A program made the position numbers and the translations under genes. A model generated the notes under the pieces. That model was not told the DNA's origin, made no database searches, and worked only from the letters and a program-made list of their open reading frames with translations. From contig CAMCHR010000014.1 in assembly GCA_945874755.1 (NCBI GenBank), positions 1-40,279 of the forward strand: a stretch of 40,279 bases of DNA, given 5' to 3'. The stretch's first letter is position 1; each line of letters begins with the position of its first letter. The DNA is from Chitinophaga pinensis (lineage in GTDB: Bacteria; Bacteroidota; Bacteroidia; Chitinophagales; Chitinophagaceae). Below are positions 17,254 to 27,449 of the stretch, piece after piece.

Positions 17254-17274
17254 ATTAATAGCGTATTGTGTCAT

Positions 17275-17895
17275 TTACAAAACTTTAAATTGATACCCTA
17301 GTTTGGAAAAATGTGCCAACACTTTTGGCAATGCAATATGCAATCGATCCATTGCTTTGGCGCTATCATGAAAAACAATGATAGATCCTGGCCCTGCATG
17401 TTGAATTACGTTTTGAGCACACTGTTCGCCTGTAATAGTCGTATCAAAATCTCCACTCAAAACATCCCACATCACAATTTGCTGCGGCAAAGAAGGATGC
17501 AAACGCAGTGCTTTGATTTGTGCAAAACTGATTCTTCCGTAAGGTGGTCTAAATAAATTGGAATGGATCAATTTAGATGCTTCTTGGATATCCGCAATAT
17601 AATGATCAGTCTTATTTTCCCAACCATTCATATGATTTTGAGTATGATTCCCCACGGTATGGCCTGCAGTAATAATTGCAGCATAAATTTCGGGAAATAA
17701 TTGCACATTTTTACCAATGCAAAAAAAGCTTGCTTTAGCGTTAAAAAGTGCCAACTGTTCTAGTGCAAATGGTGTGGCTTCTGGATGCGGCCCATCATCA
17801 AAAGTTAAATAAAGCACCTTGTCTTCTGTGAACTTGCGCCAAATACAAGACCTATAAATAAGCCTTAGCCAAAAGGGTGTTTTAATGAAATACAT
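17275..17895 (-). CDS. Polysaccharide deacetylase (NodB homology, CE4)
   Basis: CE4-family deacetylase of 206 residues, likely removing N- or O-acetyl groups from a cell-wall or capsule glycan. Motif 1 is YLTFDDGPHPEA with catalytic Asp and metal Asp. Motif 2 is GHTVGNHTQNH with the two metal His residues, motif 3 FRPPYGR, motif 4 MWDVLSGDFD, and motif 5 IIVFHDS. The N-terminus (MYFIKTPFWLRLIYRSCIWR) may be a short membrane anchor or merely hydrophobic. I start at ATG 17895 rather than a TTG two codons upstream. A TATCTTTG promoter box ends 3 bases before the ATG, so the message may be leaderless. It is divergent from gltX. The substrate cannot be named. Confidence 0.93.
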   Translation of the reverse strand: MYFIKTPFWLRLIYRSCIWRKFTEDKVLYLTFDDGPHPEATPFALEQLALFNAKASFFCIGKNVQLFPEIYAAIITAGHTVGNHTQNHMNGWENKTDHYIADIQEASKLIHSNLFRPPYGRISFAQIKALRLHPSLPQQIVMWDVLSGDFDTTITGEQCAQNVIQHAGPGSIIVFHDSAKAMDRLHIALPKVLAHFSKLGYQFKVL

Positions 17896-17898
17896 ACT

Positions 17899-17930
17899 CA
17901 AAGATAAATGGTTCTTTTGCCCGTTTGCAA
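17899..17930 (-). promoter_or_regulatory. Predicted promoter of the deacetylase gene, nearly leaderless
   Basis: On the minus strand TTG (17930-17928), 21 bases, then TATCTTTG (17906-17899), ending 3 bases before the ATG at 17895. It interlocks with the divergent gltX -7 box only 2 bases away. Confidence 0.65.
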
Positions 17931-17932
17931 CT

Positions 17933-17940
17933 TATCTTTG
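17933..17940 (+). promoter_or_regulatory. -7 box of gltX
   Basis: TATCTTTG matches TAnnTTTG exactly and ends 16 bases before the gltX ATG at 17957. The -33 side is not a good match. The box lies inside a longer upstream reading frame, which argues for the 17957 start. Confidence 0.6.
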
Positions 17941-17956
17941 TAAAAATAAACTGTTC

Positions 17957-19492
17957 ATGGAAAATTCGGCTGATCAACAGGTAAGAGTAAGGTTCGCCCC
18001 CTCTCCCACCGGTGGTTTACACTTAGGTGGCGTTCGTACTGTTTTATTCAATTATTTATTTGCAAAAAAATACAAGGGCCAATTTATATTAAGAATTGAA
18101 GATACCGATCAGTCTCGTTTTGTTCCAGGCGCTGAACAATATATTTTAGACACCCTTGCCTGGTGTGGATTGACACCTGACGAAAGTCCTATACATGGCG
18201 GCGCTTATGGCCCTTATAGACAAAGTGAGCGAAAGCCCATGTATAAACAATATGCATTACAATTAATAGAACAAGGCAATGCTTATTATGCTTTTGATAC
18301 TGCCGAAGAATTGGACACAAAAAGAAAAGAGATCCCCAATTTTCAATACAATCGTGCCTCAAGAATGGGTATGAAAAATTCTTTGAGTTTGCCTGCGCCA
18401 GAAGTGACGCGTTTACTCAATGAAAATACCCCTCATGTAGTGCGCATCAATATGCCAGATTCAGAAGAGCTAGTTTTTGAAGACTTGATTCGTGGCGAAG
18501 TAAAATTTGACACCAGCATGGTGGATGATAAAGTCTTATTGAAAGCAGATGGCATGCCGACTTATCATTTAGCGGTGGTAGTGGATGACTTTTTAATGAA
18601 AATTACCCATGCATTTAGAGGTGAAGAATGGTTGCCAAGTGCGCCTGTGCATATTTTAGTTTGGAAAAATTTATTCGGCTTAGATCAGATGCCACAATGG
18701 GCGCATCTTCCATTAATCTTAAAGCCAGACGGTAATGGTAAATTGAGTAAGCGTGATGGAGACCGTTTAGGCTTCCCTGTTTTTGCAATGGACTGGACAG
18801 ATCCAAATACCAAAGAACCAACCATTGGATTTAAGGAAAGAGGTTTCTTACCAGAAGCCTTTGTTAATTTACTAGCCATGTTGGGCTGGAATGACGGAAC
18901 AGATCAGGAATTATTTTCATTACCACATTTGATCGAAAAATTTAGTTTAGATAGAGTACATAAAGGGGGTGCAAAATTTGATTACGAAAAAGCAAAATGG
19001 TTTAACCAAGAATGGATTAAACAAGCCGACAATACTTATTTAGCAAGTTTAGTGGCACCTTATTTTAATGCAGCAAAAATCGAAATTCATGAGCCTAGTT
19101 ATCTAGTAAAAGTGATTGGTCTTGTGAAAGAGCGTTGTCAGTTATTAACCGACTTCATTCCTCAATCCTCTTTTTTCTTTGCTGCGCCAACCGAAATAGA
19201 TACGGCATCTATCCTGCCAAAATGGGACCTTGCAAAAGCTGCATTTTTCACATTGGTGATGGAAGCCTATTCCAATCAAGCAGTACCCAATGATGCAACT
19301 TTATTGGAAGCGCATTTTAAAACATTAGCTGCTGAACAAGGTCTTAAACCAGGTGATTTAATGTTGCCCTTTAGGATCATGTTAGTTGGTGGTAAATTTG
19401 GACCAGGTGTTTTTGATATTGTAGCCAATATTGAAACCAAAGATGCAGCAAAACGTATCCAATACTGTTTGGATTTGTTGTCAAAAAATTAA
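17957..19492 (+). CDS. gltX: Glutamate--tRNA ligase
   Basis: Class I aminoacyl-tRNA synthetase charging tRNA-Glu in the cytoplasm. The 511 residues start MENSADQQVRVRFAPSPTGG. The ATP-binding signature appears as HLGG (residues 22-25), and the second class I motif as KLSKRDGD near residue 261. The tRNA-recognition stretch ILRIEDTDQSR and DGMPTYHLAVVVDD are present, and length is in the normal range. The frame continues upstream to an ATG at 17885, but that would place the TATCTTTG promoter box inside the coding region and add 24 non-homologous residues, so I chose ATG 17957. It is followed 15 bases later by the B12-binding protein gene. A GluRS with relaxed tRNA-Gln charging cannot be excluded by eye. 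Confidence 0.97.
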   Translation: MENSADQQVRVRFAPSPTGGLHLGGVRTVLFNYLFAKKYKGQFILRIEDTDQSRFVPGAEQYILDTLAWCGLTPDESPIHGGAYGPYRQSERKPMYKQYALQLIEQGNAYYAFDTAEELDTKRKEIPNFQYNRASRMGMKNSLSLPAPEVTRLLNENTPHVVRINMPDSEELVFEDLIRGEVKFDTSMVDDKVLLKADGMPTYHLAVVVDDFLMKITHAFRGEEWLPSAPVHILVWKNLFGLDQMPQWAHLPLILKPDGNGKLSKRDGDRLGFPVFAMDWTDPNTKEPTIGFKERGFLPEAFVNLLAMLGWNDGTDQELFSLPHLIEKFSLDRVHKGGAKFDYEKAKWFNQEWIKQADNTYLASLVAPYFNAAKIEIHEPSYLVKVIGLVKERCQLLTDFIPQSSFFFAAPTEIDTASILPKWDLAKAAFFTLVMEAYSNQAVPNDATLLEAHFKTLAAEQGLKPGDLMLPFRIMLVGGKFGPGVFDIVANIETKDAAKRIQYCLDLLSKN

Positions 19493-19507
19493 TGTAAATT
19501 GTAGTAG

Positions 19508-19921
19508 ATGCAAACAGAAAGACCCATAAGAGTATTGGTTGCCAAGGTTGGTTTAGATGGCCATGATCGTGGCGCTAAAGTAATTGCCACTGCACTAAGA
19601 GATGCAGGTATGGAAGTGATTTATACTGGACTAAGACAGAGCCCCGAGATGGTGGTTCAAGCAGCTTTGCAGGAAGACGTGGACGCCATTGGTATTAGTA
19701 TTTTATCCGGCGCCCATATGACTGTATTTCCTAAAGTATACCAGTTGATGGTAGAGAAAGGATTAAAAGATGTACTACTAACAGGGGGCGGCATCATTCC
19801 AGAAGAAGATAATAAAGTATTACAAGATATGGGTATCGGTCATTTATTTGCACCGGGCACCAACACCACTGATATCGCTGCCTACATTAAAAAATGGGTT
19901 GCAGAAAACAGGAAGTCCTAA
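19508..19921 (+). CDS. Stand-alone cobalamin-binding domain protein (methylmalonyl-CoA mutase C-terminal type)
   Basis: A 137-residue protein consisting only of a B12-binding Rossmann-like domain. The motif [13 protein letters not shown] contains DxHxxG, whose His replaces the lower ligand of cobalamin. [11 protein letters not shown] and the [10 protein letters not shown] loop complete the binding site. It closely resembles the C-terminal domain of methylmalonyl-CoA mutase or the small subunit of split acyl-CoA mutases (isobutyryl-CoA mutase type). No catalytic large subunit or MeaB-like chaperone is in the window, so its partner must be encoded elsewhere. It sits between gltX and an enoyl-CoA hydratase, which fits a short-chain acyl-CoA setting. 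The ATG at 19508 is 15 bases after gltX. Confidence 0.9.
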   Translation: MQTERPIRVLVAKVGLDGHDRGAKVIATALRDAGMEVIYTGLRQSPEMVVQAALQEDVDAIGISILSGAHMTVFPKVYQLMVEKGLKDVLLTGGGIIPEEDNKVLQDMGIGHLFAPGTNTTDIAAYIKKWVAENRKS

Positions 19922-19966
19922 AAGTATTTATTTTTATTTTTTATTACACTCAATAAATTATACACT

Positions 19967-20746
19967 ATGTCATTTCAAACTTTGTTTACAAAAATGGAAG
20001 ATCATACTTTGATTATTACCATCAATCGACCAGAGAAATTAAATGCATTGAACCAACAAGTGATGCATGACTTAGACGCTGTATTTGATCGAGTGTATAA
20101 ATTTCCAGAAATTAAATCTGTAGTCATTACTGGTGCAGGACTTAAAAGTTTTGTGGCTGGTGCAGATATCAAAGAATTTGAAGCATTGTCAAAAGAAGAA
20201 GCAACCGCTTTAGCAAAAAGAGGACAGGATGTATTTTTTAAAATCGAAAACTCCCCTAAACCAGTCATTGCTTGTGTGAATGGTTTTGCTTTAGGTGGTG
20301 GATGCGAATTAGCCATGAGTTGTCATTTTATCATTGCTTCAGAGAATGCTATTTTTGGTCAGCCTGAAGTGAACTTAGGCATTATGGTGGGTTATGGTGG
20401 TTCTCAAAGATTGACCCAGAAATTAGGCAAAGCGAGGGCCATGGAACTAGTGATTACTGGTAACAATATCAATGCCGAACAAGCTTTACAATATGGCTTG
20501 GTGAACTATATCGTTCCTCAAACAGCATTATTAGACAAAGCGTTTTCTTTACTTGCAGCCGCGCATGCTAAGGCACCCTTAGCCATCGCAAATTCTATCA
20601 AAGCTGTCAATGCTGCCTGGGATGAATCTGTCAATGGATTCGAAGTGGAAGCCAATTTATTTGGAGATTGCTTTATCACGGCAGATTGCAAGGAAGGCAT
20701 ACAAGCCTTTATTGATAAAAGAAAACCGCATTTTACAGGGCATTAA
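19967..20746 (+). CDS. Enoyl-CoA hydratase/isomerase family protein
   Basis: Crotonase-fold enzyme of 259 residues, most likely hydrating 2-enoyl-CoA esters. The N-terminal ITINRPEKLNALNQ, the oxyanion-hole region FVAGADIKEFEAL, GGGCELAMSCHFIIA and FGQPEVNLGIMVGYGGSQRL are all typical. Both catalytic Glu positions of true hydratases are retained (in GGGCELA and FGQPEV), which favours hydratase over isomerase or dehalogenase activity. The usual IPG is MVG here. It lies 45 bases after the B12-binding gene and has no strong promoter of its own, so cotranscription is plausible. The substrate chain length is unknown. Confidence 0.92.
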   Translation: MSFQTLFTKMEDHTLIITINRPEKLNALNQQVMHDLDAVFDRVYKFPEIKSVVITGAGLKSFVAGADIKEFEALSKEEATALAKRGQDVFFKIENSPKPVIACVNGFALGGGCELAMSCHFIIASENAIFGQPEVNLGIMVGYGGSQRLTQKLGKARAMELVITGNNINAEQALQYGLVNYIVPQTALLDKAFSLLAAAHAKAPLAIANSIKAVNAAWDESVNGFEVEANLFGDCFITADCKEGIQAFIDKRKPHFTGH

Positions 20747-20803
20747 CCCATTTTTCACCTGAATTTAATCCGCTTAACTGACCCAATTTTATAATTGCTG
20801 TCA

Positions 20804-20811
20804 TACCTTTG
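20804..20811 (+). promoter_or_regulatory. -7 box of fumC
   Basis: TACCTTTG matches TAnnTTTG and ends 19 bases before the ATG at 20831. A CTG at 20778-20780 is the nearest candidate for the -33 element, with a 23-base spacer, slightly long. Confidence 0.55.
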
Positions 20812-20830
20812 CGTTATTAAAACTGCAAGT

Positions 20831-22225
20831 ATGGAATTTAGAATCGAGAAAGACACTATGGGTGAAGTGAATGTACCAGCTCATGTTTATTGGGGTGCTC
20901 AGACACAAAGAAGTATCGAGAATTTTAAAATTGCACAAGACATCAACAAGATGCCTAAAGAAATTATTAAAGCATTTGCCTATTTAAAAAAAGCAGCTGC
21001 CTTAACGAATTTTGATGCTGGTATTTTACCGAAAGAAAAATGTGATTTAATTGGCCAAGTATGTGATGAAATTCTTGCAGGAAAATTAGACGACCAATTT
21101 CCTTTAGTGGTTTGGCAAACAGGAAGTGGTACGCAAAGCAATATGAATGTGAACGAAGTAATTGCCTATCGAGGTCATGTGCTTCAAGGTGGTAATTTGA
21201 ATGACAAAGAGAAATTTTTACATCCCAACGATGACGTGAATAAATCACAGTCTTCTAATGATACTTTCCCAACAGCGATGCATATTGCCGCCTACCAAAT
21301 TTTAAAGGAAGTAACCATCCCAGGTATCACTACTTTAAAGAATACCTTGGATGCAAAGAGTGCTGCTTACATGCACATAGTTAAAATAGGTCGTACCCAT
21401 TTTATGGACGCGACACCACTAACATTAGGACAAGAAATTAGTGGTTATGCAAGTCAATTAAAACATGGATTAAAAGCCATTCACAATACTTTAGAACATT
21501 TAAGTGAACTAGCGCTTGGAGGAACTGCTGTTGGAACAGGGATCAATACACCAAAGGGTTATTCAGAAAATGTAGCGAAGCATATTGCAAAGCTTACAGG
21601 ATTGCCTTTTGTGACTGCTGAAAATAAATTTGAAGCATTGGCTGCACACGACGCCATTGTAGAAGCACATGGTGCATTAAAAACAGTGGCAGTGAGCTTA
21701 ATGAAGATTGCGAACGATGTGCGCATGTTGTCTTCTGGACCACGCTCTGGTATTGGTGAAATCTTTATCCCAGACAATGAACCAGGATCTTCTATCATGC
21801 CAGGTAAAGTGAACCCTACACAGTCAGAAGCATTGACGATGATCGCGGCGCAAGTCATGGGCAACGATGTAGCCATCAATGTGGGTGGATCGATGGGGCA
21901 TTTTGAATTGAATGTATTTAAGCCAGTGATGATTTATAATTTCTTACACAGTGCTAGATTAATTGGAGATGGATGCGTAAGCTTCAATGATAAATGTGCT
22001 ATCGGCATCGAACCAATCGAAGCGAATATCAACAAGCACGTAAACAACAGTTTGATGTTAGTGACTGCACTCAATACTAAGATTGGCTATTATAAATCTG
22101 CAGAGATTGCACAAAAAGCACATAAAGAAGGTACTACATTAAAAGAAATGGCTGTTAAATTAGGATACGTAACGCCTGAAGAATTTGATGCCTGGGTAAT
22201 TCCTAAAGACATGGTAGGATTGTAG
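20831..22225 (+). CDS. fumC: Class II fumarate hydratase
   Basis: Iron-independent fumarase of the TCA cycle interconverting fumarate and malate, acting as a cytoplasmic tetramer. The 464 residues start [20 protein letters not shown]. The active-site regions [49 protein letters not shown] and the family signature [16 protein letters not shown] (about 320-335) are all present. Aspartase and argininosuccinate lyase relatives are less likely given the SGTQSNMN stretch and length. The ATG at 20831 is preferred; the 12-codon extension would need a TTG and contains the promoter box. A very long hairpin terminator follows. Confidence 0.97.
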   Translation: MEFRIEKDTMGEVNVPAHVYWGAQTQRSIENFKIAQDINKMPKEIIKAFAYLKKAAALTNFDAGILPKEKCDLIGQVCDEILAGKLDDQFPLVVWQTGSGTQSNMNVNEVIAYRGHVLQGGNLNDKEKFLHPNDDVNKSQSSNDTFPTAMHIAAYQILKEVTIPGITTLKNTLDAKSAAYMHIVKIGRTHFMDATPLTLGQEISGYASQLKHGLKAIHNTLEHLSELALGGTAVGTGINTPKGYSENVAKHIAKLTGLPFVTAENKFEALAAHDAIVEAHGALKTVAVSLMKIANDVRMLSSGPRSGIGEIFIPDNEPGSSIMPGKVNPTQSEALTMIAAQVMGNDVAINVGGSMGHFELNVFKPVMIYNFLHSARLIGDGCVSFNDKCAIGIEPIEANINKHVNNSLMLVTALNTKIGYYKSAEIAQKAHKEGTTLKEMAVKLGYVTPEEFDAWVIPKDMVGL

Positions 22226-22251
22226 AGAAAAGAATTTGGACCCATAAAGAT

Positions 22252-22328
22252 AGTGGTAGAAAATATACTATTCCGTAGCGAACGTTTTTAGAGAGCCAAG
22301 GAATAAGTATATTTTCTACCACTTTTTT
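22252..22328 (+). terminator. Exceptionally long intrinsic terminator after fumC
   Basis: A 23-base arm (22252-22274, starting AGTGGTAGAAA, ending CTATTCC) pairs with 22300-22323 (starting GGAATAAG, ending CTACCACT) with only one bulged base. Six T residues follow (22323-22328). The 25-base loop has no obvious structure. It is far longer than an average terminator stem. Confidence 0.85.
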
Positions 22329-22351
22329 ATTTAAAAAATCATCCAAGATTA

Positions 22352-22389
22352 TCAGCTCTAATGTTAGCTGAGGGAATAGTATTTATTCC
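22352..22389. repeat. Two small inverted repeats downstream of the long terminator
   Basis: TCAGCT (22352-22357) with AGCTGA (22366-22371), then GGAATA (22373-22378) with TATTCC (22384-22389). The second is followed by ACTTTTCTTTTT and resembles a shortened, decayed copy of the right arm of the 22252-22328 hairpin. It lies at the 3' end of the convergent amidohydrolase gene, where no clear minus-strand terminator was found. Confidence 0.45.
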
Positions 22390-22410
22390 ACTTTTCTTTT
22401 TATAAAAATC

Positions 22411-24036
22411 TTAGTGTACTCTTTCTCCGTTGGAGTATGTCTTTAATACTTTAACATTCAAGATACTATCCGTAGGGACTTTCATTAAGTCTTTGTCGAG
22501 TAAAATAAAGTCTGCTTTCTTCCCTACTTCTAAAGAACCTACTTGCTTCTCCATACGGTTGGCTTTTGCAGCCCATATGGTCATACCACGAATGGTTTGC
22601 TCGCGCGTTAATGCGTTCTCCATTTGGAATCCACCTGCAGGAAAGCCTTTGGCATCTTGCCTCGCCACCGCCGCTAAAAATGTTTTGAATGGATTGATTT
22701 CTTCTACTGGAAAATCTGTACCCAATGGCAACCATCCATTTTGATTCAATAATTGTTGAAAAGCATAACCACCTTTTAAGCGTTCAGCACCTAATCTTTC
22801 TCCAGCCCAATACATATCACTTGTCGCATGCGTAGGTTGCACCGAAGGAATGATGCTGTACTTGCCAAAATAATCGAAATCATTAGGATTTAAAATTTGT
22901 GCATGTTCAATACGCCATCTTTTATCGTTCTTTCCTTTTAAATATTTTTCATACACTTTCAACACAACTCTGTTTGCGCTATCTCCAATCGCATGGGTAC
23001 ACATCTGAAAATCTGTATTGATTAATTTTGCTGCCACTGAATCAAAATGCGCTTGACTACTCAATAAGAACCCACCCCAGCCTGGCTGATCTGAATAGTG
23101 CGCTAGCAATGCTGCACCTCTCGAACCAAGCGCTCCATCGCCATATACTTTCACGCCTTTTACCATTAAACGATCTGTTGTATATCCACCATTGGTAAAA
23201 TAAGAAGAAGTATATGAACTTGGTTTATCACTTAACATCACATACAAACGCATTTTTAGATCATTGCTTTTTTGTAATGCATCAATCATATCAATATCGT
23301 TTGGACTTAATCCACAATCTGTAATGGTGGTTAATCCTGTTGCGAAACAATTTTTTTGTGCCGATGTCAACCAGTTTTTATAATCCTCCTTGGTTGCTGC
23401 TGGTAAATTTCTTTCTACCACGCCTACTGCATTGTCTATTAATAAACCGGTCAGCTTTCCACCTGCTACTACAAAGTCTCCGCCTTCCATTTTTTGACCT
23501 GCTTTCACTCCAGCTATTGTTAATGCTTTTTCATTGGCAATACTTGCATGCCCATCCACACGTTCTAATAATACTGGACGGTCTGGGAATAGTGCATTTA
23601 ATTCCGCATTGGTAGGAAATGCTTTACCAGGGAATCTATTTTGATCCCATCCTCTTCCTCTAATCCATCCATTACCCGGATGCGTTGCCACAAATGCTTG
23701 TATACGTTGCAGCACTTCTTCCCATGAATTTGCAAACATTAAATCAACAGCATATAAAGATTGACCATATCCTAGAAAATGCGCGTGGGCATCTACAAAT
23801 CCTGGATACACTGCAGCGCCCTTTGCGTCCACCACGCTATCTGCTTGATAGTTTTTTAAAATATCATCATTGGTTCCTACCGCCACAATTTTACCATCCT
23901 GAATAGCCATGGCTTCTGCGACTGCAAAATTTTCGTTGACTGTATAAATTTGTGCATGGTGCACCACTAAGTCTACTCTTTGATTGATACATGAACTGAA
24001 TAACACTATAATGGCAATTGCAACTAATTGACGCAT
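22411..24036 (-). CDS. YtcJ-like amidohydrolase, predicted lipoprotein
   Basis: Amidohydrolase family 3 protein of 541 residues. The N-terminus MRQLVAIAIIVLFSSC ends in a lipobox (LFSSC), so it is probably anchored in the envelope, unlike cytoplasmic members. The metal-binding HxH is in VYPGFVDAHAHFLGYGQSL. Later metal and substrate motifs include RGRGWDQNRFPG, ADSVVDAKG at the composite beta sandwich, THAIGDSANR, RIEHAQ and LGTDFPVEEINPF. The C-terminal KKADFILLDKDLMKVP closes the sandwich domain. The true substrate of this group is mostly unknown (amide or cyclic-amide hydrolysis is the family theme). It converges on fumC and is followed upstream by the AraC regulator, 92 bases away in the same direction. 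Confidence 0.9.
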   Translation of the reverse strand: MRQLVAIAIIVLFSSCINQRVDLVVHHAQIYTVNENFAVAEAMAIQDGKIVAVGTNDDILKNYQADSVVDAKGAAVYPGFVDAHAHFLGYGQSLYAVDLMFANSWEEVLQRIQAFVATHPGNGWIRGRGWDQNRFPGKAFPTNAELNALFPDRPVLLERVDGHASIANEKALTIAGVKAGQKMEGGDFVVAGGKLTGLLIDNAVGVVERNLPAATKEDYKNWLTSAQKNCFATGLTTITDCGLSPNDIDMIDALQKSNDLKMRLYVMLSDKPSSYTSSYFTNGGYTTDRLMVKGVKVYGDGALGSRGAALLAHYSDQPGWGGFLLSSQAHFDSVAAKLINTDFQMCTHAIGDSANRVVLKVYEKYLKGKNDKRWRIEHAQILNPNDFDYFGKYSIIPSVQPTHATSDMYWAGERLGAERLKGGYAFQQLLNQNGWLPLGTDFPVEEINPFKTFLAAVARQDAKGFPAGGFQMENALTREQTIRGMTIWAAKANRMEKQVGSLEVGKKADFILLDKDLMKVPTDSILNVKVLKTYSNGERVH

Positions 24037-24127
24037 GGGATTTAATTTAGATACTAAAAATAAGGAAATAAAATAGAAATTGAACTAGGTTGAATAAAGT
24101 ATTCAAGCAATCATTAGAATGCCTTAA

Positions 24128-25051
24128 TTAGTTCAACAATTCACAAGGCTTAAGACCTGTATGTTTTTTGAAGGCGGCAGAAAAATGGGAGATGGATGAG
24201 TAGCCTAATAAAGCTGATACATCGGTCACACTCAAAGACTTTTCGTACAATAAATATTTTGCATGCTCCATTCTTTGCTGTTGGTAGAAGTCAAAAATGG
24301 TGGTACCAAACACCTCTTTAAACCCTTTCTTTAAATAGCATTCGTTCATAGCTACTTTACGGCTCAATTCCTTAATGGTAATAGGATCCCCAATATGTTG
24401 CAATAAAATTTCTCTTGCTAAATAGATACTTTCTTTACCACGATCGTCTGATAAGAATTTGCATGCAAAGCCTTCTTCTTTTTCATCTACAATACATTCT
24501 AAACTGAATAAAAGTAGTTCGTGAATTTTTGCATTGATAAAGATATTCTCTAAAGACCCTGTATAACTATAGTTTAATAAAGAATCCAAAGTACCACGCT
24601 TGCGCATGCACAATGGAAATGTTTTTACAAAAGCATTGGGATGTTTGAAAGCCAATACTTCATCCTTGCGATTATTTAATTTTACATTATGTACAAATTG
24701 ATTTAAAAATGTAGAAGTAAAATGAAATGAAAAAACGTCGATCGTTCTGAGTGGGCCCGCACAATCTTCGGTAGGCAATTGACTGCAATTACCACATAAT
24801 TTATTTTCACAATAACGATTCCCTGAAATACAAAATCTTAGTTCTAAATAATTATCAGCTGGACGTTTTGCATTGTAGTAATAAATGAACATCCCAGTAT
24901 CCTCTAATTCTGCAGGTGCCTGAGAATAATAACGATGGATGGTGTACTGTGTAGAGCCAGGAATTAACTGTTCTTTTTGGTACAACAAAGCCATGCCAGC
25001 AAAGCCATTGGGCTGGTTCACTTGTTTTAATATGTCGTTGGCTACCATCAT
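24128..25051 (-). CDS. AraC family transcriptional regulator with N-terminal cysteine cluster
   Basis: DNA-binding regulator of 307 residues. The C-terminal AraC/XylS domain (about 210-305) has two helix-turn-helix units: ITIKELSRKVAMNECYLKKG and the second with SVTDVSALLGYSSISHFSAA followed by FKKHTGLKP. The N-terminal sensor half is not a cupin I recognise. It contains a compact Cys cluster, RFCISGNRYCENKLCGNCSQ then LPTEDC, six cysteines within about 30 residues, suggesting metal, Fe-S or redox sensing. The start is the ATG pair at 25051/25048. A TAAATTTG box ends 7 bases before it, and an inverted repeat at 25092-25111 is a possible operator. The target genes are unknown; the adjacent amidohydrolase is one candidate. 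Confidence 0.88.
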   Translation of the reverse strand: MMVANDILKQVNQPNGFAGMALLYQKEQLIPGSTQYTIHRYYSQAPAELEDTGMFIYYYNAKRPADNYLELRFCISGNRYCENKLCGNCSQLPTEDCAGPLRTIDVFSFHFTSTFLNQFVHNVKLNNRKDEVLAFKHPNAFVKTFPLCMRKRGTLDSLLNYSYTGSLENIFINAKIHELLLFSLECIVDEKEEGFACKFLSDDRGKESIYLAREILLQHIGDPITIKELSRKVAMNECYLKKGFKEVFGTTIFDFYQQQRMEHAKYLLYEKSLSVTDVSALLGYSSISHFSAAFKKHTGLKPCELLN

Positions 25052-25058
25052 TGAACTG

Positions 25059-25066
25059 CAAATTTA
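25059..25066 (-). promoter_or_regulatory. -7 box of the AraC regulator gene
   Basis: The minus strand reads TAAATTTG, an exact TAnnTTTG match, ending 7 bases before the ATG at 25051. The -33 element is not clear. It is another very short predicted leader. Confidence 0.5.
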
Positions 25067-25091
25067 AACTATAAACAACAAATGAAATAAA

Positions 25092-25111
25092 AAGGTTCAT
25101 AAGATGACCTT
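25092..25111. promoter_or_regulatory. Inverted repeat upstream of the AraC gene
   Basis: AAGGTTCAT (25092-25100), AAG and ATGACCTT (25104-25111) form an inverted repeat with one extra T in the left arm. Placed about 26 bases upstream of the AraC -7 box, it would suit an autoregulatory operator. No binding data are implied. Confidence 0.35.
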
Positions 25112-25241
25112 AAAATGACGCAAAATAAGCCCCAAAATTGCCTCCTTATTTAAAAATTATATTGCCCTATTCAATCCTATTTTGAAATCGATTTAAAGGC
25201 CATTTTTAGCCTCATTTTTGGACGCTATACAATGAGCCTAT

Positions 25242-25253
25242 CCATTATAATGG
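25242..25253. promoter_or_regulatory. 12-bp perfect palindrome upstream of gyrB
   Basis: CCATTATAATGG is its own reverse complement and extends into TATCC/GGATA. It lies about 48 bases before the gyrB -7 box, in a 301-base spacer between divergent AraC and gyrB. The rest of that spacer is AT-rich with no gene. An operator role is possible but unsupported beyond position and symmetry. Confidence 0.35.
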
Positions 25254-25300
25254 GGATAACTATAGCGGCTTAAATACACCTTAAAAGAAGATAAATTTCT

Positions 25301-25308
25301 TAAATTTG
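25301..25308 (+). promoter_or_regulatory. -7 box of gyrB
   Basis: TAAATTTG matches TAnnTTTG. It gives a leader of about 40 bases before the gyrB ATG at 25353. No clear TTG lies at the -33 position. Confidence 0.5.
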
Positions 25309-25331
25309 TATGCGTTCAAAACGCCCTATAA

Positions 25332-27332
<2,001 letters not shown>

Positions 27333-27449
27333 GGGCCTCATTTAAGGGTAATTTATAAACATTTAACAAAAAATCGCATAATTCAAACCTAGCATATCAA
27401 TAAATAAACTACTTTCAAGTAGCATTTTAAAAATTAAAATATATACAAA

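Noticed and set aside
17885-17956. 24-residue N-terminal extension of GltX
   Set aside because: It would include the promoter box TATCTTTG and residues unlike any GltX start.
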